This document shows, one piece after another, positions 9,101 to 16,664 of a stretch of 64,000 nucleotides of DNA. The position numbers and the translations under genes are program-made. The DNA is from Streptomyces rhizosphaerihabitans (lineage in GTDB: Bacteria; Actinomycetota; Actinomycetes; Streptomycetales; Streptomycetaceae): NCBI RefSeq assembly GCF_025399795.1, contig NZ_JAODTZ010000028.1:1-64000 (forward strand). The letters are read 5' to 3'. Each line of letters opens with the position of its first letter. Position 1 is the first letter of the stretch. The notes under the pieces are model-generated. The model did no database searches. It was not told where the DNA came from and saw nothing but the letters and a program-made list of their open reading frames with translations.

Positions 9101-9410
9101 GGCCGAGGTAGACGACCACCAGCCACCAGGCGATCTTCTTGCGGGCGGCCGTCGCGGCGGCGAGCAGGAAGAGGAAGACGGCGTACGCGAGGTTGGCGCT
9201 GACCGGGATGATCAGCAGGTCGAGGAAGCGCACCACCGGGCGCAGCAGCGCGCGCAGCGGGGGGATGAAGGCGAGCAGGGCGCAGAGCAGACCGATGATG
9301 CCGAAGAACGTGCCGAAGCCTTCGGGCACCTTGCTGAGGAAGCCGTCCCGGGGCGGCCGTTTCGGGCCGGTGGTGCTCTTCGGCGGGCGGGCCTCCACGG
9401 TGGCACTCAT
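6132..9410 (-). CDS. lysX: Bifunctional lysylphosphatidylglycerol synthetase / lysine-tRNA ligase LysX
   Basis: A 1092-residue fusion. The N-terminal 250 residues carry about seven hydrophobic segments. Residues about 255-560 are the MprF-type lysyl-transfer (DUF2156) domain (FAVFRSVFEEGARIG near its end). Residues about 640-1092 are a full class II lysyl-tRNA synthetase: OB fold, motif 1 around KVRRRYLDLV, motif 2 RNEGVSYKHNPEFTMLE and motif 3 GLGIGVDRLVMFLTG. In mycobacteria LysX charges tRNA with lysine and transfers it to phosphatidylglycerol, conferring resistance to cationic peptides; the same role is inferred here. It is divergent from a universal stress gene. The length matches the family. 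Confidence 0.95.
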   Translation of the reverse strand: MSATVEARPPKSTTGPKRPPRDGFLSKVPEGFGTFFGIIGLLCALLAFIPPLRALLRPVVRFLDLLIIPVSANLAYAVFLFLLAAATAARKKIAWWLVVVYLGLLVLTDALGVAAGLYAASIPSLIVCGLLLALLIVARREFYADSRRAAVRRALLVLFTGLVVAILLGWGLVELFPGTLAEGQRLLWAANRVCGGLVSGRSFDGRPPRWLFFVLGLFGALALLNAAAALFRSQRLVAALHGDEETRIRALLQAYGGDDSLGYFATRRDKAVVFSPSGKAAVTYRVEAGVCLASGDPVGDREAWPHAIGAWLDIARRYGWAPAAMGASEEGAKAFARSGLGALQLGDEAILYVVGFDLSGRDMRVTRQAVNRVKRTGATCRVRRHSTLSEAEMEEIVSRADTWRDTETERGFSMALDRLGDPEDGECLLVEAMGSDGKLLALLSFVPWGRDGISLDLMRRDRSAPNGVMEFMVAEVCAVAGKFGVRRISLNFAVFRSVFEEGARIGAGPVLRLWRRLLLFFSKWWQLEALYRSNAKYHPEWYPRFICYGDTGALARIGMASAIAEGFVSVPSLRTLWGKGHAKGGPKPATTAGLPSLTALGLGTGDGTEAGDPTTGLPDQVRVRHRKLDRLRADGTDPYPVGIPPRTHVLADVRGGEDVTVAGRVMLVRDFGGILFAVLRDWSGDLQIALTRKESGPALDRFRQVVDIGDHISADGLAGASDTGEPTVFVASWQLTAKCLHPLPDKRKGLADPEAKVRRRYLDLVSSTGARDVVRARSTAVQALRQGLLDRGYLEVETPMLQQIHGGANARPFTTHINAYDLNLYLRIAPELYLKRLCVGGMEKVFEMGRTFRNEGVSYKHNPEFTMLEAYQAFADYDVMLDLARELIQGAATAAFGSPIARKDGTEYDISGDWPVKTVYGAVSEALGDEIDADTSLEALLRLCDRAGVPYTADDGRGDVVLEMYERLVEEKTRLPTFYKDFPTDVSPLTRQHRTDPRLAERWDLVAFGTELGTAYSELTDPVEQRRRLTEQSLLAAGGDPEAMELDEDFLDALEYAMPPTGGLGIGVDRLVMFLTGLTIRETLPFPLVRRR

Positions 9411-9511
9411 GGTTCCGACTGTAGGAAGAGCGGCGCCGCCCCGCCCGTCGAGTGAATCCTCCCCGCTCCCCGGAGGCGGTGGGACCTGCGGGTTCCGATA
9501 GCCTCGCAGCC

Positions 9512-9976
9512 GTGACGGAAGAGCAGCACGCGCATGGGTTCGAGCGCGGGACGGACGGTCCCAAGGTCATCGTCGTCGGTGTGGACGGTTCCGACTCCTC
9601 GCTGCGCGCCGCGGCGTACGCCGGGGGTCTGGCGCGGCGGCAGCGGGCGCTGCTCGCGGTCGTCTACATCCAGCCGGTGATGGCGGCGGGGGCGGCGCTC
9701 GGGGTGCCGGTCGCGGAGACCACCGACGAGATCGCCGAGGATCTCGTCCAGTACATCCGCGACGCCGCCGAGCGGGTGAAGGACATATTCGATGTGCGCT
9801 GGGAGTTCCACACCTTCCGCGGTGACCCCTACAACGGCCTGGTCACGGCCGCGGACGAGCTGAAGGCGGACGCCGTGGTGGTCGGGGCCTCCGAGCAGGC
9901 GGGGCACCGGATCGTCGGTTCGGTGGCGATCCGGCTGGTGAAGGCGGGCCGCTGGCCGGTCACGGTCGTGCCGTAG
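9512..9976 (+). CDS. Universal stress protein (UspA family)
   Basis: A single-domain Usp of 154 residues. VIVVGVDGSDSSLRAA gives strand 1 with the family's Asp. The C-terminal region VVGASEQAGHRIVGSVAIRL corresponds to the G-x2-G-x9-GS ATP-binding motif, though the first part is imperfect. The frame is open from 9452, but the GTG at 9512 (VTEEQHAHG) gives the usual family length. Usp proteins bind ATP or AMP and modulate stress responses; the exact target is unknown. It is divergent from lysX and converges with the CapA-like gene, with only 13 nt between their stops. Confidence 0.9.
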   Translation: MTEEQHAHGFERGTDGPKVIVVGVDGSDSSLRAAAYAGGLARRQRALLAVVYIQPVMAAGAALGVPVAETTDEIAEDLVQYIRDAAERVKDIFDVRWEFHTFRGDPYNGLVTAADELKADAVVVGASEQAGHRIVGSVAIRLVKAGRWPVTVVP

Positions 9977-9989
9977 CGCGGCTCCCGCG

Positions 9990-11138
9990 TCATTTCCCCA
10001 TGACGAGGCCGGCCCTGCCCGCGCCCCGGCCGAGGACGACGTCCCGGATCCGGTCGCGTACGGCGCCGACCGCGGCGCCCTGCTCCAGCGCGGCGTTGAG
10101 ATCGACGACCCGGCCGGCGTCGAGGTCGAAGGCCAGCGGGATGAACTCGGCCTTCGTCACCTCCCACCGCGCTCCCCGCCGCGCGGACGGGGCGAAGGTG
10201 AAGCGTCCGATGGTGCTCTCGTCGCCGCGCGGGTCCTGGACGCCCTGGTCGTTGTACATCTCGCCGGCGATCTGGTCGCCCGTTCCGTAGACGACCCAGG
10301 TGCCGTTGACCTTCTCGTACGCCTGCGGGACGTGTGCGCGGGTGCCGAGGATCAGGTCGATGTCGGGCCGCCCGTCGGTGCGGGACGCGGTCAGCTGCCG
10401 GCTCAGCAGCAGTTGTCGCTCGTCGGGCTCGTCCTGCCACGCGGTGCCCCGGTCGAGGGAGACGACGACCACGTCGGCGCCCGCCTTGCGGGCGGCACGG
10501 GCGTCCGCGACGATCCGGCCGGGGTCGATCAGGCCGACCGCCCAGGGCTGCCCGGGCGGGAGGGGAAGCCCGTTCGCGTCGTCGGTGTACGCGAGATGGG
10601 CGACCCGGGCGCCGCCCGCCCGCATGAGGGTGGCGCCGTTCGCCTCCTGCGCGGTGCGCGCCGATCCGGCGTGCCGCACGCCCGCGCGGTCCAGCACGTC
10701 CAGGGTGCGCCGGACACCGTCGGCGCCGTCGTCCAGGGTGTGGTCCGAGGCGGTGGAGCAGGAGTCGTAGCCCGTCGCGGCGAGACCCTCGGCCATCTGG
10801 GGCGGGGTCTTGAGGGCTGGGGAGCCGATGTGGTCGGCGTCGTACACGGTCTCCATCCGACAGATCGCCAGATCGGCCCCGGACACGACGGGCCGGACGC
10901 CCGCGAGCATCGGCCGGAAGTCGTATCCGCTGCCTCCCGCATCGGAGTTCGCCCGGTCGACGACCGAGCTGTCCGGCAGGACGTCGCCGCCGGCGACGAG
11001 CGTGAAGCCGCGGGCGGCTGCGGGGGCGGGCTGCCCGCTGCGCCGGTGCGCGCCCGAGTCGTGGGCCTGGCAGGCGGCCGCCGCCGCGATGAGGGCGGCC
11101 GCGAGGGCCAGGTTGATCTGTCGCGCGCGTGTGATCAT
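9990..11138 (-). CDS. CapA-family lipoprotein
   Basis: A protein of 382 residues from the ATG at 11138 (an ATG at 11150 is an alternative). The N-terminus is a lipoprotein signal ending AAAAAC. The body is a CapA/poly-gamma-glutamate synthesis protein domain: AGGDVLPDSS at the start, an aspartate-rich TASDHTLDDG block, VVVVSLDRG, and LILGTRAHVPQAYEKVNG near the C-terminus. CapA proteins are calcineurin-like metallophosphoesterase relatives linked to capsule polymer export; here no capB/capC partners are present, so the substrate is unknown. Several canonical metal-ligand positions (His in HDGxE-like motifs) appear altered, so activity is uncertain. Confidence 0.82.
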   Translation of the reverse strand: MITRARQINLALAAALIAAAAACQAHDSGAHRRSGQPAPAAARGFTLVAGGDVLPDSSVVDRANSDAGGSGYDFRPMLAGVRPVVSGADLAICRMETVYDADHIGSPALKTPPQMAEGLAATGYDSCSTASDHTLDDGADGVRRTLDVLDRAGVRHAGSARTAQEANGATLMRAGGARVAHLAYTDDANGLPLPPGQPWAVGLIDPGRIVADARAARKAGADVVVVSLDRGTAWQDEPDERQLLLSRQLTASRTDGRPDIDLILGTRAHVPQAYEKVNGTWVVYGTGDQIAGEMYNDQGVQDPRGDESTIGRFTFAPSARRGARWEVTKAEFIPLAFDLDAGRVVDLNAALEQGAAVGAVRDRIRDVVLGRGAGRAGLVMGK

Positions 11139-11416
11139 GCCGGGCCCCATATCGTCGTATTTAATTACGAATTGATAGGCATCCACGTACACGGGCAGCC
11201 GGCAGTCAAGGAGACACCACCACCGCTAGCCCGTTCGGCGCTCACGGGCGTGCCCGTCGGGGCGAACAGCGGTGCGACGGCGGTGGCGGCCACGGAATCC
11301 GGGGCTCCACCTCGGCGGACCGTTCGGCGCACCGTTCACCGACGGCTTCGACCGCCCACCGCACAACCGTGTTCCCGGCCTGTCCGCGAGAGGCGCGGCA
11401 CGCTGGCATACACGCC

Positions 11417-11965
11417 ATGACGGCCGGAACCACCACCATCGCCCACGGGACGACCGCCGAGCACGAGCTGGCCGCACTGCAGCGTGAGCACGGCCGCCCC
11501 CTCTTCGCCCTGCTGTTGCGTCTGTCCGACGGCGATCGCCAGCGCGCCGAGGACCTGCTGCAGGAGACGTTCGTACGCGCCTGGCAGCACCCCGAGGCCC
11601 TGCGCACCGACGACTTCGACTCGGTACGGCCCTGGCTGCTGACCGTGGGGCGGCGGCTCGCCATCGACGCACGCCGGGCCCGGCAGGCACGGCCTCCCGA
11701 GGTCGGGGACGCGGTCCTCGACAACGCGCGCGTCTGTGCCGATCACGCCGAACGGTCGGCGGCGACGCTCGATGTGCGGGAGGCTGTGAAGACACTCACT
11801 CCCGAACACCGTGAAGTCCTGGTGCTGGTGTACTTCCAGGGGGCGAGTGTGGCGGAGGCCGCTGCGGCACTCGGGATTCCGCCGGGTACCGTGAAGTCCC
11901 GCGCGTACTACGCGCTGCGCGCCCTGCGCCGGGTTCTTCCGGGATACGCGGCCGACCTGCGGTGA
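11417..11965 (+). CDS. ECF-family RNA polymerase sigma factor
   Basis: A protein of 182 residues. Region 2 is clear (RLSDGDRQRAEDLLQETFVRAWQ, quoted here only to DRQRAEDLLQETF) and region 4 shows LTPEHREVLVLVYF, ASVAEAAAALGIPPGTVKSR with the helix-turn-helix, and YYALRALRRVL. It resembles the SigK/SigL-like ECF sigma factors that pair with a zinc-binding anti-sigma factor. The ATG at 11417 gives the usual start. An anti-sigma gene lies 840 bp downstream on the same strand, with one small gene between them, so the trio is probably one regulatory unit. Confidence 0.92.
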   Translation: MTAGTTTIAHGTTAEHELAALQREHGRPLFALLLRLSDGDRQRAEDLLQETFVRAWQHPEALRTDDFDSVRPWLLTVGRRLAIDARRARQARPPEVGDAVLDNARVCADHAERSAATLDVREAVKTLTPEHREVLVLVYFQGASVAEAAAALGIPPGTVKSRAYYALRALRRVLPGYAADLR

Positions 11966-12100
11966 AACCGAAGGCTTAGTCAAACCTCCGTAAAGCGCCT
12001 TGCTGAGGACCATGGTTGAGCAATCAGCTTGCCTCATCCGTGTTCCGGACTGGGGCCCGGGGTCGGGCGACGCGCACGCACCGGAGGAAGGCAGGAAGGG

Positions 12101-12616
12101 ATGCTGCACAGAGGGCAAGAGAGCACGGACGGCACCGACGGGGGCGAACTCACCGTCCCCATGGCCTGGTTGTACGCCGAGTACATCGCCGACGAACTGC
12201 TGCGTACGGGCGACCTGATGCCGCCCACCTCCTTCGAGTTCCGCGCCGGGCGCGACGCCCTGGCGCTGACCATCTTCCTGTCCGACAGCGGGGGCGAACT
12301 CTCCGGAATCCGGGTCATCACCCAACTGGAGACCTGGCTTTCGCTGACGGCGTACGACCAGCCCTGGCACACGTGGGTGCGCGAACACCTGGCGCGGCGC
12401 GCGGCCGAGGCCATCGGATCCGCCGCACCCGATCCCGATCTGAGGCTGGCGTCCGCGGCCTGGCGCTGGCTGGAGGAGACGGAACTGCTCGCTCCGGACC
12501 TGGACGCGGTGCCCGGCGGCGGCTCCGTACCAGGTGAGGACGACGGTCCGAAGGTGTGGACGGCGGCCTGGCGGCTGGGGCTGCCGCTCGGGCATCTGGC
12601 CATCCACCTCTTCTGA
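12101..12616 (+). CDS. Hypothetical protein between sigma and anti-sigma genes
   Basis: A protein of 171 residues with no domain I can name. It starts at ATG 12101 after a good Shine-Dalgarno (AGGAAGG, 12092-12098). It is acidic, rich in Trp, Leu and Ala, and has no signal peptide or membrane helix. Recurring aromatic positions (MAWLYAEYIADELL, TWLSLTAYDQPWHTWVREHL, AAWRWLEETELL, AAWRLGLPLGHLAIHL) suggest a helical globular protein. It lies between an ECF sigma gene and its probable anti-sigma gene on the same strand, which suggests a role in or regulation by that system; this is inference from position only. Confidence 0.75.
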   Translation: MLHRGQESTDGTDGGELTVPMAWLYAEYIADELLRTGDLMPPTSFEFRAGRDALALTIFLSDSGGELSGIRVITQLETWLSLTAYDQPWHTWVREHLARRAAEAIGSAAPDPDLRLASAAWRWLEETELLAPDLDAVPGGGSVPGEDDGPKVWTAAWRLGLPLGHLAIHLF

Positions 12617-12803
12617 CGGCGGCCGTGACCGCGCCGGGAACAGTTTTTTCGGGCTCGCACCAATCCGCGAGCGCGCGTGCTCCGAATGTCTTGACCCCGA
12701 TTCCGAACGAGTCTTGAGTGATTCGACGGTCTGGTGCGTACCCGTGGGCAACAGCAACACCACTCACAGTCCGCACCAACGCCACGAGGATTCGGTATTC
12801 GGT

Positions 12804-13484
12804 ATGAGGTCCCTGGAACGGCATCGCGACGTCGGCGCCTATGCGCTCGGCGTGCTCGGCGAGGCGGAAGCCTTCCGCTTCGAGGACCACCTCATGGAGT
12901 GCCCTCGGTGCACGGCGTACGTCAGCGAATTCCGCCCCGCCACACGGCAGTTGATGCTGTACCGCCGGTCGACTCCGCGCACCGTGCACCCGTTCGCCGC
13001 CCCCGGGCCGCGGCTGCTCGACCGGCTGCTCGGTGAGGTGGCCACGCGCAACCGCGCCGGCCGCCGACGCTTGCTGTACGCCCTGGCGGCCTCCGTTGTC
13101 CTCGCGGCGGGCGGTCCCACGATCGCCCTCGTCACCGCGCACGGCTCCCCCTCGGACCAGGTCGCCGCGGCCGACCCCCCGGCCAACCAGATGGCCAGGA
13201 CCGACGCGGAGACCGGGGTCTGGGCCCAGGTGTCGACCCGGGACCGGGTCTGGGGCAGTGAGATCGAGGTCCAGGTCAAGGACGCCAAGGGTCCCCGCTC
13301 CTGCGAGCTCGTCGCCATCGGCGAGGACGGCTCGGAGCAGACGGTGACGAGCTGGATGGAGCCCCCGCACAACGGCGCCGCCATCACCATGCAGGGCGGC
13401 TCGTCCATGCGGCCCGACGAGATCCGCCGGTTCGAGGTGCGCACGGCGGACGGCAAACACCTCGTGACGCTCAACTCCCCCTGA
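12804..13484 (+). CDS. Membrane-spanning zinc anti-sigma factor (zf-HC2 type)
   Basis: A protein of 226 residues from the ATG at 12804. Residues about 1-45 contain the ZAS motif His-x3-Cys-x2-Cys (HLMECPRC), which binds zinc and clamps an ECF sigma factor. A single membrane helix lies at about 91-110 (LLYALAASVVLAAGG), and the exported C-terminal domain (about 115-226) is all-beta in appearance, typical of the RskA/anti-sigma-K family. The frame is open upstream, and a GTG at 12744 is an alternative start. Its likely partner is the sigma factor at 11417-11965. Release of sigma would require redox change or proteolysis, which the sequence does not show. Confidence 0.85.
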   Translation: MRSLERHRDVGAYALGVLGEAEAFRFEDHLMECPRCTAYVSEFRPATRQLMLYRRSTPRTVHPFAAPGPRLLDRLLGEVATRNRAGRRRLLYALAASVVLAAGGPTIALVTAHGSPSDQVAAADPPANQMARTDAETGVWAQVSTRDRVWGSEIEVQVKDAKGPRSCELVAIGEDGSEQTVTSWMEPPHNGAAITMQGGSSMRPDEIRRFEVRTADGKHLVTLNSP

Positions 13485-13494
13485 ACAGCGCCCC

Positions 13495-13554
13495 GTCCCA
13501 CAGCTCGGGCCACCGCGACACGCCCCTTGCCGCCGCACGTCCCACAGCTCGGGC
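13495..13554. repeat. 16-bp direct repeat in a convergent intergenic region
   Basis: GTCCCACAGCTCGGGC occurs at 13495-13510 and again at 13539-13554, 44 bp apart, between the convergent anti-sigma and Fpg genes. No function can be assigned. Confidence 0.6.
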
Positions 13555-13613
13555 GGCCGCGCCGCGGCCGCTGCCGAGGCCCCGAGGTCTCCCTGGTCCG
13601 GCCGCGGGTCCGC

Positions 13614-14474
13614 CTACTTGAGCAGCCGGGACATCCGCCGGTCCGCCAGCGGCCTGCCGCCGGTCTGACAGGTCGGGCAGTACTGCAACGAGGAGTCGCT
13701 GAAGGAGACTTCGCGAATGGTGTCGCCGCACACCGGGCAGGCCTCCCCCGTTCTCCCGTGCACCCGCAGACCGCTCTTCTTCTCCGCCTTCAGCCGTCCG
13801 GCGGCCAGCCCGCGGGAGCGCTCCACTGCTTCGGCGAGCGTGCCGCGCAGGGCCTCGTAAAGCCGCCGGGTCTCCTCGGGGGTCAACGAGGAGGCGATCT
13901 TGAAGGGGGACATCCGGGCGGCGTGCAGGATCTCGTCGCTGTAGGCGTTGCCCACGCCCGCGATCAGACCCTGGTCGCGCAGAGCGCCCTTGAGCCGGCG
14001 CCGCTCGCCCTGGAGCAGCCCGGCGAACCGCTTCTCGTCGAAGTCGTCGGCGAGCGGGTCCGGGCCGAGCCGGGCCACGCCGGGAATCAGTTCCGGGTCC
14101 TCGACGACATACACGGCGAGCCGTTTCCGGGTGCCCGCCTCGGTGAGGTCGAAGCCCTCGCCGGTCTCCAGCGCGACCCGCAGCGCGAGCGGCCCCTTGC
14201 CGGGCTTGGGCGGGCCGTCGGGGAGCGTGTCCTTCCAGTGCAGCCAGCCCGCGCGGGCCAGATGTGTGACGAAGTGCAGGCCGTCCGCGTCGATGTCGAG
14301 GAACTTGCCGGACCGGCGGACGGCCGTGACCTCGCGTCCTTCCAGGGCCGTGACGGGAGGGTCGTACGTCTTCATGACGCTGATGGCGACGGGCAGCACG
14401 CGCACGACCTGACGGCCGACGAGGTGGTCGGCCAGGAAGTCCTTGAGCGCTTCGACCTCGGGCAGTTCCGGCAT
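13614..14474 (-). CDS. Fpg/Nei-family DNA glycosylase
   Basis: A base-excision repair enzyme of 286 residues, with N-terminal MPELPEVEALKDFL (catalytic Pro2 and Glu3 after Met removal), the helix-two-turn-helix region around MSPFKIASSL and GVGNAYSDEILH, and a C-terminal zinc finger (CPVCGDTI then QYCPTCQTGG). These mark an AP-lyase glycosylase that removes oxidised bases. The substrate class (Fpg versus Nei1/Nei2) cannot be settled by eye, so no symbol is given. The ATG at 14474 is fixed by the essential N-terminal proline. It is next to the PAS-GAF-phosphatase gene on the same strand. Confidence 0.93.
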   Translation of the reverse strand: MPELPEVEALKDFLADHLVGRQVVRVLPVAISVMKTYDPPVTALEGREVTAVRRSGKFLDIDADGLHFVTHLARAGWLHWKDTLPDGPPKPGKGPLALRVALETGEGFDLTEAGTRKRLAVYVVEDPELIPGVARLGPDPLADDFDEKRFAGLLQGERRRLKGALRDQGLIAGVGNAYSDEILHAARMSPFKIASSLTPEETRRLYEALRGTLAEAVERSRGLAAGRLKAEKKSGLRVHGRTGEACPVCGDTIREVSFSDSSLQYCPTCQTGGRPLADRRMSRLLK

Positions 14475-14511
14475 ACGTCCAGAGTGCCATCCGGCGCCGC
14501 AACGCCAGGGA

Positions 14512-16587
14512 TCAGTTCCGTTCCCGGACCATGAACTCGCACCACACGCACTTGCCGCCGCCGCGGGCCTCGACGCCCCAGACGTCGGTGAGGCGGTCGA
14601 CGAGCAGCAGTCCGCGGCCGGAGACACCGGACTCGCCGGCCTCGCGGCGGCGCGGCAGCGCGCTCGACGAGTCCTCGACCTCGACGCGCAGTCTGCGGTC
14701 GGATCCGGTCAGCACGCGCAGGGTGACGATCGCCGAACCCTCGGTGTGCATGAGGGCGTTGGTGATCAGTTCGTCGGCGACCAGCTCGATCTCGTCGGCC
14801 CGGTCACGGGCTCCCCAGGCGCGGACCGCGGCCCGGATCATGTGCCGGGCCTCGATGAGCGCTTCCGGATCGCCGGGCGCCACGTGCTGCTGGAGGCGTC
14901 CGCCCGAGCGCTGGTCGATGACGCTGTGGCGGCGCAGGAGCAGCAGGGCGACGTCGTCGTCCCCGCCGCGTTCCTCGGCCATCTCGATGAGCCGGTCGGC
15001 GAGGTCGCTGACGTCCTCCGGGCCGCCGCAGATGATTTCGCCGAGGGTGCGCATGCCCTCGTCGAGGTCGACGCCCGGCTCCTCGACGAGCCCGTCGGTG
15101 CACAGCAGCAGGGTCTGGCCGGGGTCGAGTTCGACGGTGGCGACGGGGTATTCGAGGGCTCTGAACTCGGCGGACAGGCCGAGCGGCAGGCCGCCTTCCA
15201 CGGGCAGCCGGCGGCACGTTCCGTCGGTGTGCCGGACCAGCGGGTCGATGTGACCGGCCCGCACCACCTGGGCCACTCCGGTGGACAGGTCGATCTCGGC
15301 GTACAGGCAGGTCGCGAAGCGGTCGGTGTCGAGTTCGTCGAGGAAGATCGAGGCGCGGGCCATCACGGTGGGCGGCGTGTGGCCCTCGGCGGCGTAGGCG
15401 CGCAGGACGATGCGCAGCTGGCCCATGACGGCGGCGGCGTGGGTGTCGTGGCCCTGGACGTCGCCGATGACGGCGCCGACGCGGCCGCCCGGCAGCGGGA
15501 TCAGGTCGTACCAGTCGCCGCCGATGTCCCGGCCGAGGGAGGCGGAGCGGTAGCGGACGGCGACGTCGGCGCCCGCCACGCTGGGGATGGAGCGCGGCAG
15601 CATGGCCTGCTGGAGGCCCTGGGCGAGGTCCTTCTCCTGTTCGTAGAACATGGCCCGCTGGAGGCTCTGGGCGATGCTGCTGCCGAGTGCGACGAGGACG
15701 TTGCGCTCGTCCTCGGAGAAGCCGTGCCGGTCGTTGTAGAGCAGGCCGATCGCGCCGATGGGGCGGGCCTGCACGATGAGCGGCAGATACGCGGCCGAGG
15801 TGATCTTCAGGCCGGTGATGTTCGGCCACAGGAGCGGGTACGACTCGGCGAACTCCTCGGGCGACTCGATGAAGTGCGGCGCGAGGCTCCGCACGACCTC
15901 GTTCATCGGGTACTGCGCGTCCAGGCGGGTGACCCGGGTGCCGGGGACGTAGCTGTGCTCGGGGCCCGTGGCGACCATGCGGATGCGGCCGGCCTCCACC
16001 AGGCCCATGACCAGGCTGGCCGCCCCGAGGTGGGTGAGGCCGTGGGTGTCCTGCAGGACGTCGATGACGTCCTCGACGGTGCGGGCGTGGGCCAGCGCGG
16101 CCGTGGTCAGCTGGACGACGTTGGTCTGCTGGCGCCTTACCTCGTTCTGGGCGGCCTGTTCACGGCGTGCCGCGCTCTCGTCGAGCTCGTCGGTGGCGTC
16201 GCGGACGATGCCGATGATCCTGTGCGGCCGGCCGCTCTCGTCGCGGCGGATGTAGCCCTGGGTGTGGGTCCAGCGCAGGGAGCCGTCACGGCGGCGGATG
16301 CGGAAATAGGCGCCGTAGTTCTCGCTGCCGTCCTTGAGGGCGTGGGACACCATGGTGTCGAGACGCGTGGACTCGGCCTGCGGGACGCGCATGCCCAGGG
16401 TGGCGGGGTTCCCGTCGTATTCGTCCGGGCGCACGTCGAAGACCTCGTGGGCCCGGGCGTCCATCTGCATCAGACCGTTGTCCAGGTCCCAGTCGAAGCT
16501 GCCCATGCGGTTGAGCGCCAGGATCGGATCCGGGTGGGCTGGCCAGTCGTCCGGGAGTGACAGGGCGCTCGCTCCCCGATCAACCAT
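14512..16587 (-). CDS. PAS-GAF-PP2C (SpoIIE) phosphatase with C-terminal HATPase domain
   Basis: A cytoplasmic regulator of 691 residues. Residues about 25-130 are a PAS fold (FRIRRRDGSLRWTHTQGYIR). About 165-320 is a GAF domain. About 335-555 is a PP2C/SpoIIE phosphatase with the metal motifs DIGGDWYDL, VIGDVQGHDTHAAAVMGQ and RGGDDDVALLLL. About 565-690 is a RsbW-like HATPase domain (LVADELITNALMHTEGS, GRGLLLVDRLTDVWG). Such proteins combine anti-anti-sigma phosphatase and anti-sigma kinase functions in partner-switching control of alternative sigma factors. No STAS-domain antagonist is in the window, so the partner is unknown. Confidence 0.93.
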   Translation of the reverse strand: MVDRGASALSLPDDWPAHPDPILALNRMGSFDWDLDNGLMQMDARAHEVFDVRPDEYDGNPATLGMRVPQAESTRLDTMVSHALKDGSENYGAYFRIRRRDGSLRWTHTQGYIRRDESGRPHRIIGIVRDATDELDESAARREQAAQNEVRRQQTNVVQLTTAALAHARTVEDVIDVLQDTHGLTHLGAASLVMGLVEAGRIRMVATGPEHSYVPGTRVTRLDAQYPMNEVVRSLAPHFIESPEEFAESYPLLWPNITGLKITSAAYLPLIVQARPIGAIGLLYNDRHGFSEDERNVLVALGSSIAQSLQRAMFYEQEKDLAQGLQQAMLPRSIPSVAGADVAVRYRSASLGRDIGGDWYDLIPLPGGRVGAVIGDVQGHDTHAAAVMGQLRIVLRAYAAEGHTPPTVMARASIFLDELDTDRFATCLYAEIDLSTGVAQVVRAGHIDPLVRHTDGTCRRLPVEGGLPLGLSAEFRALEYPVATVELDPGQTLLLCTDGLVEEPGVDLDEGMRTLGEIICGGPEDVSDLADRLIEMAEERGGDDDVALLLLRRHSVIDQRSGGRLQQHVAPGDPEALIEARHMIRAAVRAWGARDRADEIELVADELITNALMHTEGSAIVTLRVLTGSDRRLRVEVEDSSSALPRRREAGESGVSGRGLLLVDRLTDVWGVEARGGGKCVWCEFMVRERN

Positions 16588-16664
16588 GGGGCAACCATGC
16601 CAGCATTTGCCCGATTATTCGACTTCTGGGGAGCCCGTTTCCGGGCTCCCCGGACGAGCGGGCG

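Noticed and set aside
6550..9570. Very long frame overlapping lysX in another phase on the same strand
   Set aside because: Arg/Pro-rich shadow of lysX, which has complete LysRS motifs.
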